From Kalaharituber pfeilii (lineage: Eukaryota > Ascomycota > Pezizomycetes > Pezizales > Pezizaceae): a stretch of 64,000 nucleotides of DNA. Below are positions 31,692-43,200 of the stretch, piece after piece (positions within the stretch are counted from its first letter, which is position 1; every line of letters starts with the position of its first letter). The DNA lies in NCBI GenBank assembly GCA_015179045.1, contig WHUZ01000020.1:310001-374000 (forward strand), in the 5' to 3' direction. A model generated the notes under the pieces. That model was not told the origin of the DNA, did no database searches, and worked only from the letters and a program-made list of their open reading frames with translations. The translations under genes and the position numbers were made by a program.

Positions 31692-31756
31692 TTTTTTTTT
31701 TTTTTTTTTTTTTTTTATCACATGACCCCGCATGCAGCTATTCGCCATGGCAGGGC
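31692..31756 (-). mobile_element. Family-B LINE micro-insertion upstream of the HET gene
   Basis: A 65-bp insert: T-run plus family-B hairpin ending GCCCTGCC. Flanks CTGCTACGGGGCAC (31678-31691) and CTGCTGCGGGGCAC (31757-31770), 13 of 14 identical. It lies about 175 bp before the HET start codon. Confidence 0.88.
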
Positions 31757-31930
31757 CTGCTGCGGGGCACAAGAACAGTTGCTGCGCTTACAAAGTGCAA
31801 CTTATTGCAAGTCCCATGTGAAGGTCCGTATATGAATACCCTCTCATCTCACCCTTGCCCAGTCCTGAAGGCCGCACATCTACGCCGTAGCAAATCTGGA
31901 TATCCCTGGCCGTTCTAGCCTGCATGCGCA

Positions 31931-34258
31931 ATGCTTAGGTGGACTGAGCACAGTTCCGCTAAGTACCCATACTGGAAGCACCTAGACTGGAAATGGGAAC
32001 GGGACCCGACGCTCCCCGGGGAGATTATGCCACAAAGGTGCAACGCCCTAAAAATTAAGGGTCCCCAAGCCAAAGATGGCATACTCCAGCTGAGCCCTAA
32101 CCCCGTCCTCACTCCGGAGCAGCAAGACGAGCCTTGCGACGGCCTCGATCACGAAACGCTGCTCTTAAAGCTAAATGCTTTAACAGGGTATCAACTCTCA
32201 ATGAACTCACCGAACTTGTCAACTGGACTCAATCTGTTAATCAACGAAAGCCATGATTTTGGTATTGCCTACGCTTGGTTCCGCACTGCATTCATCTTCA
32301 AGATGCAGCTATCATATCTTCCCGCAGAACATCTCGACGAATATTCTCTGAATGCGCACACCTTAAGAGTAGAATGGGTCCCAGAGTACGTTGGTCTTCC
32401 ACCGTTCAACGAGCACACTTCAATCTATGGAAATGACGCTTTGGACAGAGGAATCACCGCTATTGACGCAACAGACCCTGAAAACGAAACAATCACTCAC
32501 CCTACAGAAGTACATCCCAGGCGTCTGTGGGATCTACTGGCAAATCGAGTAGTCCCATATCACTGGCACGGTCGAACTAAGCGCATCCCATTACAAAGAT
32601 TTTTGCCCAGCTGGAACGGTTCTCCAATTGAATACCCGTGTTACCAAAAGCAGGCTCACTATGTTGGCCTCTCACATAGTTGGGCTAGTGATATATGCCG
32701 GAATGTTTTGCGTGTCAACAATCAACAGTGGCCTGTACCACTACCACATGGAGTGACAATTGAAGCAGTCCGGGATGAGCTCCTTTCGTTCCGCATGGAC
32801 AAGATACCAGTTCTACGATGTCTTTGGACTGGTTCTCCTTTGCCCAATGGTTTCGAGTATTGCTGGCTAGATGCTCTTTGTCTTAGGCAGGCTTGGACAG
32901 ATAATGCAGGAACGCAATTAGTTGAGCCGCCACGAAGGGCCCCACAAGGGTTCCCTTTAGACTACAGACAACTGGAACATACGCGACTTGAAGAATGGAA
33001 GACTGATGTTCCAACTATTGGAGGTGTTTTCAAGCGGGCAGCAAAAGTGTTCTTGTATCTCAATGGAATTGGGAAGCCACTCAGCGTAGACGAGGCTGAT
33101 TGGGCGAGCCCGTATCATTGGATGAATCGAGCTTGGACGTTGCAAGAGTACATAACCACATCGGGGCCGTCCGGTCCGGAACACCCATTTGTCTTGGGGA
33201 TGAATCGAGCTTGCACGTTGCAACAATATATATGTCGTAACATGAAAACGCTAGGGATAGATGATGCTAAACTCCGATCTGCCCAGGGGAAGATGATGGA
33301 TATGGGATTGAAGGATGTCACTGATGTCAACTCTTTGAAAGAACCCCTAAAAGACATATGCAAGATACTTCAAGTAAGAATTGCCTTCATATCACAATAT
33401 GACAGTTTTTTCATCACAAGCTAAGATTGTTTGCGCCCCGTTTGGAAGTCTCCACTGCAGCATTACGATTGTCAGTTCTGCGAGTTTGCTGAAACAGGAT
33501 ACAACTCTACATTCATATTCGATGCTATGGCCCGCCGCTATGCATCGAACCCTGTAGACAAGGTTGCTGGGATATGCTATCTGCTTGGGCCGCGTGCCCT
33601 GCCACGGTTGCCAGTGTATAAACCCAATGAGAATCCGGAATTAGCCTGGGTCCGTCTTCTGCGCGCATTATCAACTAGATGGAAATGGGAACTTTGTCTC
33701 ACCTTCAGCCGAGTATGCGCACCAAACCAGCTTTTCCCGACTTGGAGTGCATTGATGTCTGGCGGCAAAAGCCTTTTACCATTGGAAACTGCTACGCCAG
33801 TGATATTAGTTGGGCCACCGGGCATATCATGCCAAATAACCTTCAAGACAGAAAGGTATAGAGGTAGAGAACGGGTAAGAACATCAATACAAAGCCACAT
33901 AGAAAATGGAAGCTTCGGCAATGCGGCTATGGATCCAGAAACTAGTCAATTTGGGCAATATTTTATTATTCCCAACTATTTCGAGGAGCCTCAGTCGGAT
34001 TTCGTTCAATGCCTCATCTGTAAACCCCGACAGGCGAATGGTGACTGGGATGGGGTCTCTTTCTTAAAGATTGGTACCTGCGTCTTTTTCAAACCTATCC
34101 GCCGACGAGGACAGAGTGCTTTAAACGAGGTGACGATACTGAGGCAGCTTTCCTCAGGGACTGATCACCTGTTCTCAGAGTTGCAGGACCTGTCTCCAGC
34201 AGAGATTAAAGCCAAGTATGGAACCGAAAAGGTATATTCGTTGACCTATAGCCACTAG
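31931..34258 (+). CDS. HET-domain protein, two exons
   Basis: Exon 1 31931-33373, 87-nt intron 33374-33460 (CAA|GTAAGA ... AGCTAAG ... CTGCAG|CAT), exon 2 33461-34258: about 746 aa. The intron removes an in-frame TAA at 33422 and is phase 0. HET blocks in order: YVGLSHSWAS (about residue 243), YCWLDALCLRQ (about 310), GVFKRAAKVFLYLNGIG (about 360), MNRAWTLQEY (about 400). Proteins with this domain drive heterokaryon incompatibility and programmed cell death in filamentous fungi; the role here is inferred. About 75 nt after MNRAWTLQEYI a second copy, MNRACTLQQYI, follows, so this block is duplicated. The second exon is less conserved (PVDKVAGICYLLG). The nearest upstream ATG with an open frame was taken as start. 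Confidence 0.85.
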
Positions 34259-34273
34259 TATTGTTCCTACTGC

Positions 34274-34276
<3 letters not shown>

Positions 34277-34312
<36 letters not shown>

Positions 34313-34380
34313 TATTTTTTGCGGTTCATTGCTCGTACTCGTGCCCTGGGCATATAAGCTATGGAACAGTGCTCTCTGCT
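34277..34380 (-). mobile_element. Diverged family-A LINE tail with long T-tract
   Basis: T-tract of about 35, then TTCATTGCTCGTACTCGTGC and CTGGGCATATAAGCTATGG, resembling the family-A 3' end. It lies about 20 bp after the HET stop codon. No target duplication identified. Confidence 0.5.
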
Positions 34381-34719
34381 GCTTCTCTGTATGCGTATCG
34401 ATTTTCCAGTAGTGTTCTGCTTGCAGTCATCCAGCGTTGAATCAAACTTTTCGTTCGTGAAGCAGTCCCATCGTACATTCTAAGCAGTCTATATTTCCCG
34501 GAGCTGGTACTCTAATACAGTACTCTTACTGCAACAGAAACAGTAGCTCCGAAGATATAGTAAGCCATATGAACACTGGCAAGTCAAGCAGCAGCAATGC
34601 TGGCACAACATGAAAGAAATAACACAATAGGTAAATACGGAAAGCAGCCCCTCTACCACACCTTATGCATTGTGTATTTACGATTAGCTCTAGGAGCTAC
34701 AAAAACTATGGGAGTTCTA
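34381..34719. other. No gene seen
   Basis: Non-coding interval after the HET gene. Confidence 0.35.
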
Positions 34720-36760
34720 ATCTGAAAGTGATAGAGCAGGTAAGAAAGGATATGCGAAAAAAACTAATCGGCAGAAAGAAACGGGGGTATTGGGACTCAC
34801 ATTTGGAGTAGAGCAGAGTAACGTCGCCAGGGGACATCTTTCAGCTGGTAGAGACCCGTTCAAGCAGAATAGTATTACGGGGGTCGAATGCAGAGGGCAC
34901 AGAAGAGGCGGTAGTGAAGGCATCTGTCTAGAGGAATTTTATCACGGAAGCAGCAGAGGTATCAGCCGATACGGAAAGGAATGGGGCAGAGCAGTGACTC
35001 GACCGTAACAGAAGAGAAACGAAGTGAAGAATATAGCAGCTCCTGGCAGGGACCAAGTCAACAGGACCCGATGGCAAATAGTACGGCCTTCTCAAGGTCC
35101 TGAAGGGGGCAAGACCATTTGAGGCAGTGATGGAGAGGATAGTCGACTACATCAGTGGAAAATACCGGTTCGTAAGGTAATTAGAAGTGGTGATGGTACC
35201 TAAGCTAGGTAAAGACGAGACAGAGGTATTAGCTGGAGTGCCATATGGTTGCGAAGCTGGGACAGAAGGTAGCAGCCGGTGAACTTCAGGAGCAGGATGG
35301 GCTATTCCATCAGTCAGCCGGGTGGCTGACATTATTATACAGAGGACTGCCCTGCCTTGGCGAACAGCTGCGTGCGGGGTCACGTGATAAAAAAAAAAAA
35401 TTATACAGGGGAGGAGGACCTATAGAGGTAGTCTCATGCCAAGCCCCTAGGGCACTCTCCGAGGTTGGCACTCTCCGAGCGCACTATAGAGGCAGGTGTT
35501 GAGGGAGGCTAGAAAGAGGCTCGAGGAAGGATATTGGGTAGCCTTAGCCGGGGACGACGCCAAGTCGGCCTTCATCTCGCTAGACGCGATGTAGAAGTCA
35601 CAAGAATCCGGGAGAACGGCTTCCAGGGCTTTGCGAGCAGAGTGGAATGCAGTGGACGGGAGCAAGAGAGCAACCCACCTCACATTTATCTTGGCAAATG
35701 ATGGCACCCCCAGGGTTCACCGCTATCTCCCGTCCGTTTCCTTATTAGGTGTCCAGCGGTGCTCATGAACTCAAGTGAGAGAGTGTTCACTAGGACGTAT
35801 GGGGACGGTATTCACGCAGTGTTATAGCGCTGTACGATAGTGGGGCCAAGGAAGGCAATCAAGAAACATAAGACTCAGCTGAGGGACGAGACAGTTTAAA
35901 GAAGGATCAACACTGGACTAGAAAAAGCGCGAAGTACTCATATTCGGTATTAGAGGAGAGTATCAGTTGGTAGGTTAACAGCGGACCATCAACTGACATG
36001 GAAGCAACACTCCAGAGCAGGTTAGCGCTGGGGAAGGCTGCCTAAGAAGTAGCGAGCGTGTTTACACAGGGCCGGACCGGCAAAGAGTATACTGAGATTG
36101 CACACCCGACCGTATCATGGAGGACATGGGCATGGGCGGCAGAGGGAGAAGATGGCACAGGAACATGGATGGAGTACTTGAGAGCAATAGAGATATGGCA
36201 GTCCCAATTGGGAAGGGAAGACTGGTGGGAACCCTGAGGGAACTCACTGAAGGGCTGGCGAAACTTAGTCTGGTTGCACTACCTCTACGCGAAACTAGAG
36301 GCAATAGATAGCTTCATCCAAGGAAGGAGAGCAAGGGGTACTGCCAACAGTACTCAGATTTGGAGAGGGCATTGAAGAGCTAGACAAGGAAGACGGGAAC
36401 ATTACATTTACATGGGAGCTTAGGACGGAAGAGAGGTCTACCAGTGGCAGTGCTTCCTTTTGGGAAAGGAAGCAAGCAAGGTGACAGCACTTCGACGGAG
36501 GCATGAGACAGCAACGCACAACTTGAACAGTAGGGAATAACATTGATGTGTTGCGTCAAGCTATATTGGAGTTCTGTCTCGACATGCCTATGGATAGAAG
36601 AGACGTAGAAAGTTAGTCGAAAGTGGGCTAGAAGCTACTGAACATTGAGAAAGTGCTTGTGGGTAGGGAACATAATTACAGGAGGGGAGGAGGTGGAACA
36701 TTGGGACCTGTTTGGTTAATTAGAGGGAGCGGCGGGTAATGAAGGGAAGGACAGCTAAAA
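34720..36760 (+). mobile_element. Heavily decayed family-A LINE copy
   Basis: Plus-strand remnants of reverse transcriptase in order: STGPDG..YGLLKVLKG at about 35050-35110, RIVDYISGKYRF at about 35135-35170, VALAGDDAKSAFISLD at about 35540-35590, GSPLSPV near 35715 and RTYGDGIHAV near 35790 (the active-site motif region; the first Asp of the usual pair is changed to Gly). Multiple stops and frame changes. Boundaries are approximate. Confidence 0.6.
35347..35399 (+). mobile_element. Family-B LINE micro-insertion
   Basis: A 53-bp insert starting CTGCCCTGCC, with the hairpin and poly(A). Flanks ATTATACAGAGGA (35334-35346) and ATTATACAGGGGA (35400-35412), 12 of 13 identical. It sits inside the decayed LINE copy. 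Confidence 0.88.
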
Positions 36761-36763
36761 AAA
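36757..36763 (-). terminator. Likely RNA polymerase III terminator
   Basis: Seven T residues on the minus strand, about 30 nt downstream of the tRNA-Ile. Confidence 0.55.
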
Positions 36764-36792
36764 TAGATGTATTCATGTGCCTGAAGCAGTAA

Positions 36793-36865
36793 TGGTCATG
36801 GTGAGACTCGAACTCACAACCCTCGCCTTATTAGAGCGATGCTCTGCCGATTGAGCCACACGACC
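36793..36865 (-). tRNA. tRNA-Ile (anticodon AAU)
   Basis: A complete 73-nt cloverleaf without an intron. Acceptor GGTCGTG/CATGACC (one G-U pair), D arm GCTC/GAGC, anticodon stem TCGCT/GGCGA with loop CTAATAA (anticodon AAT), variable GGGTT, T arm GTGAG-TTCGAGT-CTCAC, discriminator A. The internal A box (TGGCTCAATCGGC) and B box (GTTCGAGTC) are intact, so it should be transcribed by RNA polymerase III. It appears functional although it lies next to a decayed LINE. Confidence 0.96.
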
Positions 36866-36869
36866 TGAT

Positions 36870-37200
36870 TTGTTGGAAGCATTCTAGGGTAGTTGGACAT
36901 TCTTTCACTATTATCAAACGTTAAATTTCAATATGAGCACCGGAATGAGATGACAAAGTGCTCTGCCCTATGCCTTGTCCTATGTCTAGTCTGCACAGTC
37001 AATCTGGACTTCTTCTCCACTCTTGCTACTTCAGTGATAGCACCGTAGCTTACATTAGTATGCAAGGGAGTTAATCAAGGCGTAATTCTCTAATCTTGCG
37101 CAACCAACAACCACCCGGTACCAAAGTACACAGCGTTTGCTGTGAAAGCCTTAAAGAAGCAAATATTGAAACATATTGCGCACATAGCAAATTGAGGTTC
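36870..37200. other. No gene seen
   Basis: Non-coding interval. Confidence 0.35.
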
Positions 37201-37212
37201 TCACTTCCCATT

Positions 37213-37263
37213 TTTTTTTTTTTTTATTTCATTACTCGCATGCCGCCTTGCAGGCTATGGCGA
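37213..37263 (-). mobile_element. Family-A LINE micro-insertion
   Basis: A 51-bp insert: T-run plus the hairpin, ending at TCGCC. Perfect 12-bp duplication TCACTTCCCATT (37201-37212, 37264-37275). The inner hairpin arm is GCCT-GCA-AGGC. Confidence 0.9.
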
Positions 37264-37275
37264 TCACTTCCCATT

Positions 37276-38025
37276 GATGTCTTGCCTCGCATCAGCCTTA
37301 CGGTAGTGTATTCTCCTTACGCAGGGTGTATGTAACACCATTGAACTAAATCGTCTCCCTGCTATTAGCTCTCACAGACGGCGGCAAAGTGACATGCGAT
37401 CAGTTAGTTAGTGGGTGAATGCATGTAGGCCTAGTAAGTACATGCGGCTATTCTCCCTGCGCCTGTAAAGATGTGCGACATTACACGGAGGCACAAGCCT
37501 TTCGTAGGGCTGGGCTGCCTGTTGATCAATTTAGTAACGTTTCGCGATAGGCTGATTACTCGCTTTGGCTCAGTCAACCATGCAGATGGTTTTTACGGAT
37601 ACTTACACATGTAAATATTGTCGAATTTCCCCACCTTATTGTTTGGGAAGCTCATGCGTGCGCAAGGCTGCGCACCGGGGACGCCCTCCTCAGAAGGGGC
37701 AGTGGCGGAGTGCGGGAGAGTGAATGGACATAAGGGAGTAAAGGGGAAGGAAAGAGCGATCGGGCTGCGAAGGTGGGTGCATGCCTCCCTACTGGCAGAA
37801 GCGACCACAGAAGCAGAGCTAAGAGTGGCGCCCATGAGAGAGAGGGCCGAGAGAGAGAGCGACTGGTGCAGGCGTGCCTGCCACTGACGGCGTTGGAAGG
37901 GCTGGTGGGTATACTGAGAGGCATTTTGGTGTAGCAAAGGAGTCAGGACTGAGGACATCGAGAGGCAGAATAGGAAAGTAGGATACGGTGGAGTGCAGGT
38001 GGTGCGAGAGTAGGAGGAGACGGAA
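37276..38025. other. No confirmed gene downstream of the MsrA fragment
   Basis: A 220-codon minus-strand ORF (37593-38255) and overlapping frames are rich in Ser, Pro, Leu and Arg and look like chance open frames in pyrimidine-rich sequence. I searched them by eye for the rest of MsrA and did not find it. Confidence 0.35.
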
Positions 38026-38283
38026 TCACATCGCTCGAGACTGGGAATCACGTAAGGCGGACAACGTGACCTGGTGGCCGGGATGTAGCCGGCGAAAGGC
38101 AGACTCGGTGCCCCAGAAACAGCCAGCTGCGAAGTAGGCATGCTTTGCGCTTGCGGGTGGTGGGTTGGGTAGGCTACTTCCGATTGGCGCAGCGACGGCA
38201 GAACTCTGCGACACGGAGGAGCCCATGAGGAGAGTCGTAACGGGCCTGAATGCACGCTTGAGATATGTGGGGATGCGCGGCAT
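38026..38283 (-). pseudogene. msrA: Peptide methionine sulfoxide reductase A, N-terminal fragment
   Basis: An 85-codon frame beginning MPRIPTYLKRAFRPV, a typical N-terminal extension, then KHAYFAAGCFWGTESAFRR, which carries the MsrA catalytic motif GCFWG(T/V)E with its nucleophilic Cys. The protein then departs from the family (LHPGHQVTLSALRDSQ, stop). The conserved downstream blocks (GY.GG, the GHAE block, the NRQG...GTQYRS block) are not found in any frame down to about 37400, so the gene is truncated unless an unusually long intron leads to exons I did not recognise. MsrA repairs methionine-S-sulfoxide in proteins. Confidence 0.65.
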
Positions 38284-40628
38284 GTAGGTACTTTGAATTA
38301 ATGTGTTGAAGAAGTTTGCAGTGTCAACCGACAGTAAGTGTTAGGGGCCTCCTCGATCTAGAAGATAATTGATTTGTTAGCCGTTGCAGCAACTGTGAAA
38401 ACCGGATTTACGATGGCTTAAAGATGCCTCCCCACGAGACGAAGCTCCCCTTCCCATCTCGACTAGACTAAGTGTAGCTATAGCTTATCCCGGACAATTT
38501 GGGAATAATAGTGGTATCGACAGTGGTAAGCAGTTATGCACGCGCCATGCATCATGACAATTACTTACTTCATACAGACTAAGTATCTTACCGAACAGTA
38601 ATCAAGCTATCATAGAAGGGCTGTTCACAGCATGGCATCGATGGACGCACGCAATACAGCGTACTAGTATAAGTCCGGTTAGTTGTGTATGTAATATGCA
38701 TATACCAAGACCAAACCAGCAAGCAGCATATGGTCAGTGAGATTTGAGCGTTTGCAGAATGCTGGCGCTGTCAGGCAGTCTCGAACCACATACACCCCAC
38801 TCAAGGCAACCGGCCCCTCATGACGCTGCACTGCTCTCTCACCAAGGATAACCATTCCCAACTCCATCAACTGCAACTTGCTCCCACACAGAGCCCAACA
38901 ATCGCAACCTATTTTCTGTAAATTGCATAGACACTAGCAGTATGTATATCAATCTCTACTCCATCCAGCATCTACTAGTTATGTCGAGCTTTAAGCTTAA
39001 GGGCTTTTGGAGGATGTGTGCACACCTTAATGAGACACATACTCACGTTGTGAATTAGAACATGTCAAGTAAGTCTCCGCAGTTGAGTTGCTACTCATAT
39101 TCATTGCTGAGACATAATTCCCCCAAGCATCTGAATGTTGGTCAGATCTACATCCGCAGTGAACAGCCTCGTTGTAGGAAGCCTACCTCATATCAACAGG
39201 ATGCTGACGAACTGCCAATCAATTGCGATTACAAGTAGCCCCGGAGCCATCGTAAAGCTTTCCTCCTAAGCCTTCCTTACGCTCTTATTCTCCCATATCG
39301 GGCAGAGTACCGTCCGCTACTCGGTGGTATTCTCGCGCCCAACTCGGCGGACCACTGGCTATATAGAAGTACTTAGGCGACCCACTTCTCCAGAGAAGTC
39401 CAAGACGACCCCCCCGAGCCTCCTATAATGTCACTGCGACAGTCCTTATATATAACCTCCCAATCTTCACCTCCACCCACCTGAACCATTCCTCGTTATG
39501 CCCTCAACCATACCTGTATTCTCCACATTGGCTGTTCTCAGCTAGCTCCTTCTGTACTTTGCTTTGAACCATGTACTCATCCGCCATACTCACATGTGTA
39601 CCAATATGTAGCGACTCGTCCCACATGCACCTCAGGAATTTTCCTGACTTTGGTTTCCAGAACCAAATCCATACGGTCAGGCATCTCTATCGTATTTACA
39701 CGCAACATCACAGCAAAATGAGAGAAGGCGCCTTGATTAAGTGACACATATACGTTGTAACACCAGATCAAGAGTGATACAAATGCGCGAAGAAGATCGC
39801 TCCAGCACCCAATCAGATAAAGTATGATGCGTGTATACACGAGACTATCCAGTAACGTAACATCTTACATTACCTTGCAAAACAGCGCATGCCCAAAAAC
39901 GGTAGTCGCAACAATGCCAAGTATCCTTTTCAGGTAAGTCTTAAGCAGATTATTTGGAGTAGTCCAGCAAGTGACTTACATGTTCGATTGCATAAAGATT
40001 GTCTGCGCATGATGTTCTACTTCATGCGTTGCTTGAAGCTTCGAGGGATAAGATCTAAGTTGCCATTTACTCTCTCTGCAGGTGTATATATATAGGCTCT
40101 AGACTCCCTAATGTTCTCTTCATATTTATTTCCCTTACCAGACTGCACCAAGTTAGGTACATAATCTGTACACTATTGGTGAGTTTTGTATACGCCGTCA
40201 TTCTATGGTTGACGGAATGGTGTACTGGAGAGGAGTGATGGTAAGTAAAATGTTAATCCGCTGACCGCATGAAACCAAAGAATATAAACAAATACGTCTC
40301 ACGACTGCGAGCTTATGACCTGATCGACCCTGTTTCCACAGCTGGAGGCTGCATACGCGAAGAATTATCTAATTTTAATAGTATTGTTAGATTAAGAGGA
40401 CTGGCAATGAACTATGTTGTAAAATTCATACACAAGGAGTAGCCTCAAGTTCATGCTTTTGTTTATGCACCACATATATCACTCCTATGCAAGATTCCCT
40501 AGTATCCGGTCAAACAGAATAGCACAAACAAACACAGGAAATAATCCTCAAAAGTAAGCACTCAATAAGCTAACGCGGGAGCAAAACATGCTGTGTAGTC
40601 AAACAAGTATCCCACCTCTTCCCATGTG
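38284..40628. other. Long intergenic region, no gene seen
   Basis: About 2.3 kb with only short unrelated ORFs on both strands and no recognisable domains, splice patterns or repeats. Confidence 0.45.
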
Positions 40629-41799
40629 CTAACTTTTGTTAACTTTCTCAACAGCAACCAACCCGCACCAGATGCAACATCGAACACTTCTTCTGGTCCT
40701 CAAGTCCTCTTCGTGGACCACTTTCCCGCACCCAGTTTGATCAATCCCATCACATTTCTGTGGCTGCAAAACTTCACATGGTATTGGCTTCTCAAACATG
40801 TGTTCAAATTTGAGCCCTGCCTTCCACAATGAATATTGTTCATCTTCCCTGCAACCATTACATAGCGGTCGGGCATTTAAAGTGTTGCAAAGACAGCGTC
40901 CATGGAATGAGAACGCCGGAAGTTTCAGAGAACAATCCGGGCAAAGTGTTGCAAGTCGGTGTTGTGGAATATGAACTCGCGGGCGTTTTGCCAGTACAGA
41001 CTGTTGATGTTTCATGATTAGCCGACGCTGCATACGTCAACAAGTCTACAAGAATTAGACTCACATAATCGGTATGTTCCCATAGCTTGCACTTTGCACA
41101 CTCACACCCTTTCTGGCTACACCAATCACACTTGACCCCAAATTTCGGTGGTGACCTTTGTTCGACCAGATGCTCTGCAATCAACCTTTTCAACGCCTTA
41201 TCGCTACCCAGTATTTCGTACATTGCCTTGCTTGAAAGCATTAAATTAAACACATCTCGTGTTCCCAGGTGCATAAATATTTCCTGACAGATTGGATAAC
41301 ATGACAACATTTGGTTCAGGTAACTGTAGAGATCCTTTGGGCTTGGAAGTGGAGGGTGTTGAAATGGAGGCGGGCCTTCTGGCTCTCTTTGACGATATGT
41401 GTCCGCTCCATTCACCGGATCCAATGCGAGAAGAATTCGTGGACCCATTAGGTTGTTTAGGGTGTCTTGGATAAGACAAAGATAATCGCGTCGATGGATC
41501 CGTAATATGCTGGAATCGCTAGTAGCAGTTCTCTGAGGAACACTTTGATTGTTTGGATCGAAGTTCATCACAGCAATACAGCTGTTGGAATGATTGTTGG
41601 TAATTCCGTTGTTTGAAGCAAAACTCTGATCGTTGGCTGCTGCTCCAGCTTCCAGCCACCCTTGCTTTGAATTGCAGGCAGCACGGCTGGTGATCAAGGC
41701 TTGATGGATCTTAGCAAGGGCCTGTCTCTCAGAAAGGGGCGGCGTTGTCTTCTCGGTGCCCCAATTCTTGTATGACAGTGCAATTTGGTGCTGCTCCAT
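40629..41799 (-). CDS. F-box-like protein with cysteine-rich (zinc-binding) C-terminus, two exons
   Basis: Exon 1 41799-41065, 64-nt intron 41064-41001 (TAT|GTGAGT ... CAACAG|TCT, phase 0), exon 2 41000-40629: 368 aa. Residues 1-150 are low-complexity, rich in Asn, Ser, Gln and Pro. At 168-200 lies an F-box-like helix pair (YPICQEIFMHLGTRDVFNLM). From 224 on the protein is rich in Cys pairs (CDWC, CECAKC, then in exon 2 CPDC, CNGC, CCIWC) with spaced His, suggesting several zinc sites. F-box proteins usually recruit substrates to SCF ubiquitin ligases; this role is an inference. TATATAG lies just upstream of the ATG. Confidence 0.75.
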
Positions 41800-42757
41800 T
41801 TTATATAGTAGACTGTTGATTAGGCCTGTCTAGTGGTACTAGGGTTTCGCGTTCTGTAGAACTTGGTATGTAGATTCAGATGCAACCCCAGGGAGAACTC
41901 AGTGGCAGTTTATATAGCAAGAGATTGTGGATAGCATTATATTCTTTATAATTTCCTTTATATCAACAATCTTAATACTTCTATAGAATGCTACTGAAAA
42001 CGTAAGATTGGAGCTTAATACGATAAGGTTGTTCAACTGAACGTTCTGTAATATCATCCCCTATATGAGAATCTTAGGTATCAGATTCTGGCTCTTCTGT
42101 TTTATCTAGATTATCCTGACATATACTATCCTCATTTGTATCCTATGCATCTAGGATTATCTGTCCAATCTCTCAGCTTTAGTATTCAGGAAAAGCTAGA
42201 GCTTTTCGAATTATACTTTTCCTATACTTTATTAACTATTCTATAGAGTTTTGACTGCTTAACTACTTTAGCTAGGTAAGGATATTTTTCGGATACTATA
42301 TTGGGTATTTCACCGTATAGAGTAAATCTATTTTTGCTTCAGCTCCTCCTCCTTATTGATAGACCACTGATAGGCAAATCGTGAAGGATAGCATGTAGAG
42401 TACATAGGCTCATAGATAAGCACCCCACGCTTGGTGCAAAGATTCGTTGTCAGTACTAAACCGACCCTGAGCGAAGCGAGCTAGGGAGCTCCCTAGACTG
42501 GAGCATAAACTCTGAATGTGCATTCAGCCCTCGCGGCCGCGAGGTGGCAATGTGCGACTACGGAGCATAGAAAGCTCTAAGCAATCATCAGCCCCACCAA
42601 ACCGTTCTCATACGTTCCCTGGTCTGAAGTCATTGAAAGTCCAGCTATAAATGGCCTCTAAATTTAAATTAGAAGTAAATCAGTAGTAGATTGAGATCCG
42701 TGATCAGGACTCTAATAGTCAAGATGTCTACTAGCAAGCGGCGAGCATCCATACCAG
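41800..42757. other. No gene seen
   Basis: AT-rich intergenic sequence upstream of the F-box-like gene. Short palindrome GCTAGGGAGCTCCCTAG near 42480. Confidence 0.4.
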
Positions 42758-42954
42758 CAACATACCCGGAAACAACAGACAACTTGGTTCAAACCAACCT
42801 CTAGCATTTAGTGACATAGCTGCTATTTGCTGAGCTGCTCAAGAAGTACTAGTGCGCAGGAGGCAAAGCCGTAGCAGGGGGGGTTGTATGGATTTCATTA
42901 ACCTCTTTTCATTAGGGCAAGAACATTTTGTATGTAGTTAAAAATAACTTCCTC

Positions 42955-42992
<38 letters not shown>

Positions 42993-43103
42993 CATTATGT
43001 ACACTATTTGGTGCCATTTCATTATAGCGAGGCGAAATTGCGTGGAGAGGGAAATCCGAGAGCGGTGTGTTTTTCACGATAGCCAGGTTCATTATAGTAG
43101 TGA
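42758..43103. repeat. Truncated pogo/Fot1-like DNA transposon end (copy 2)
   Basis: Homologous along its length to 20296-20618 (shared words ACATACCCGGAA, GGTTCAAACCAACCTCTAGC, AAAATAACTTCCTCTA, TTCATTATAGC). It contains a T-tract of about 36 where copy 1 has 8 T. Confidence 0.6.
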
Positions 43104-43119
43104 TACGGGCTGCGGCTGG

Positions 43120-43195
43120 GTACCACTAAAAGCGTAGTGGTACTTTCTGGTAGCCATTCCCAGTTAGTCGGCGACAACCCCTAGTGACAACCACT
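43120..43195. repeat. Single end of the 9918-10538 TIR family
   Basis: CTGGTAGCCATTCCCAGTTA...GTGACAACCACTA matches the right end of the element at 9918-10538 with changes and a short insertion. No partner end was found nearby. Confidence 0.5.
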
Positions 43196-43200
43196 ACTGC

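Noticed and set aside
33422..33424. In-frame TAA between two HET-protein ORFs, suggesting a pseudogene
   Set aside because: A phase-0 intron 33374-33460 with good GTAAGA donor, AGCTAAG branch-like sequence and CTGCAG acceptor removes it and leaves the gene intact.
37593..38255. 220-codon minus-strand ORF as a gene
   Set aside because: Low-complexity Ser/Pro/Arg/Leu content in pyrimidine-rich DNA, overlaps the better supported MsrA fragment in another frame, no motif.
42957..42992. Long T-tract as a further poly(A)-only insertion
   Set aside because: The homologous repeat at 20296-20618 has a shorter T-run at the same site and there is no flanking duplication, so simple tract expansion explains it.
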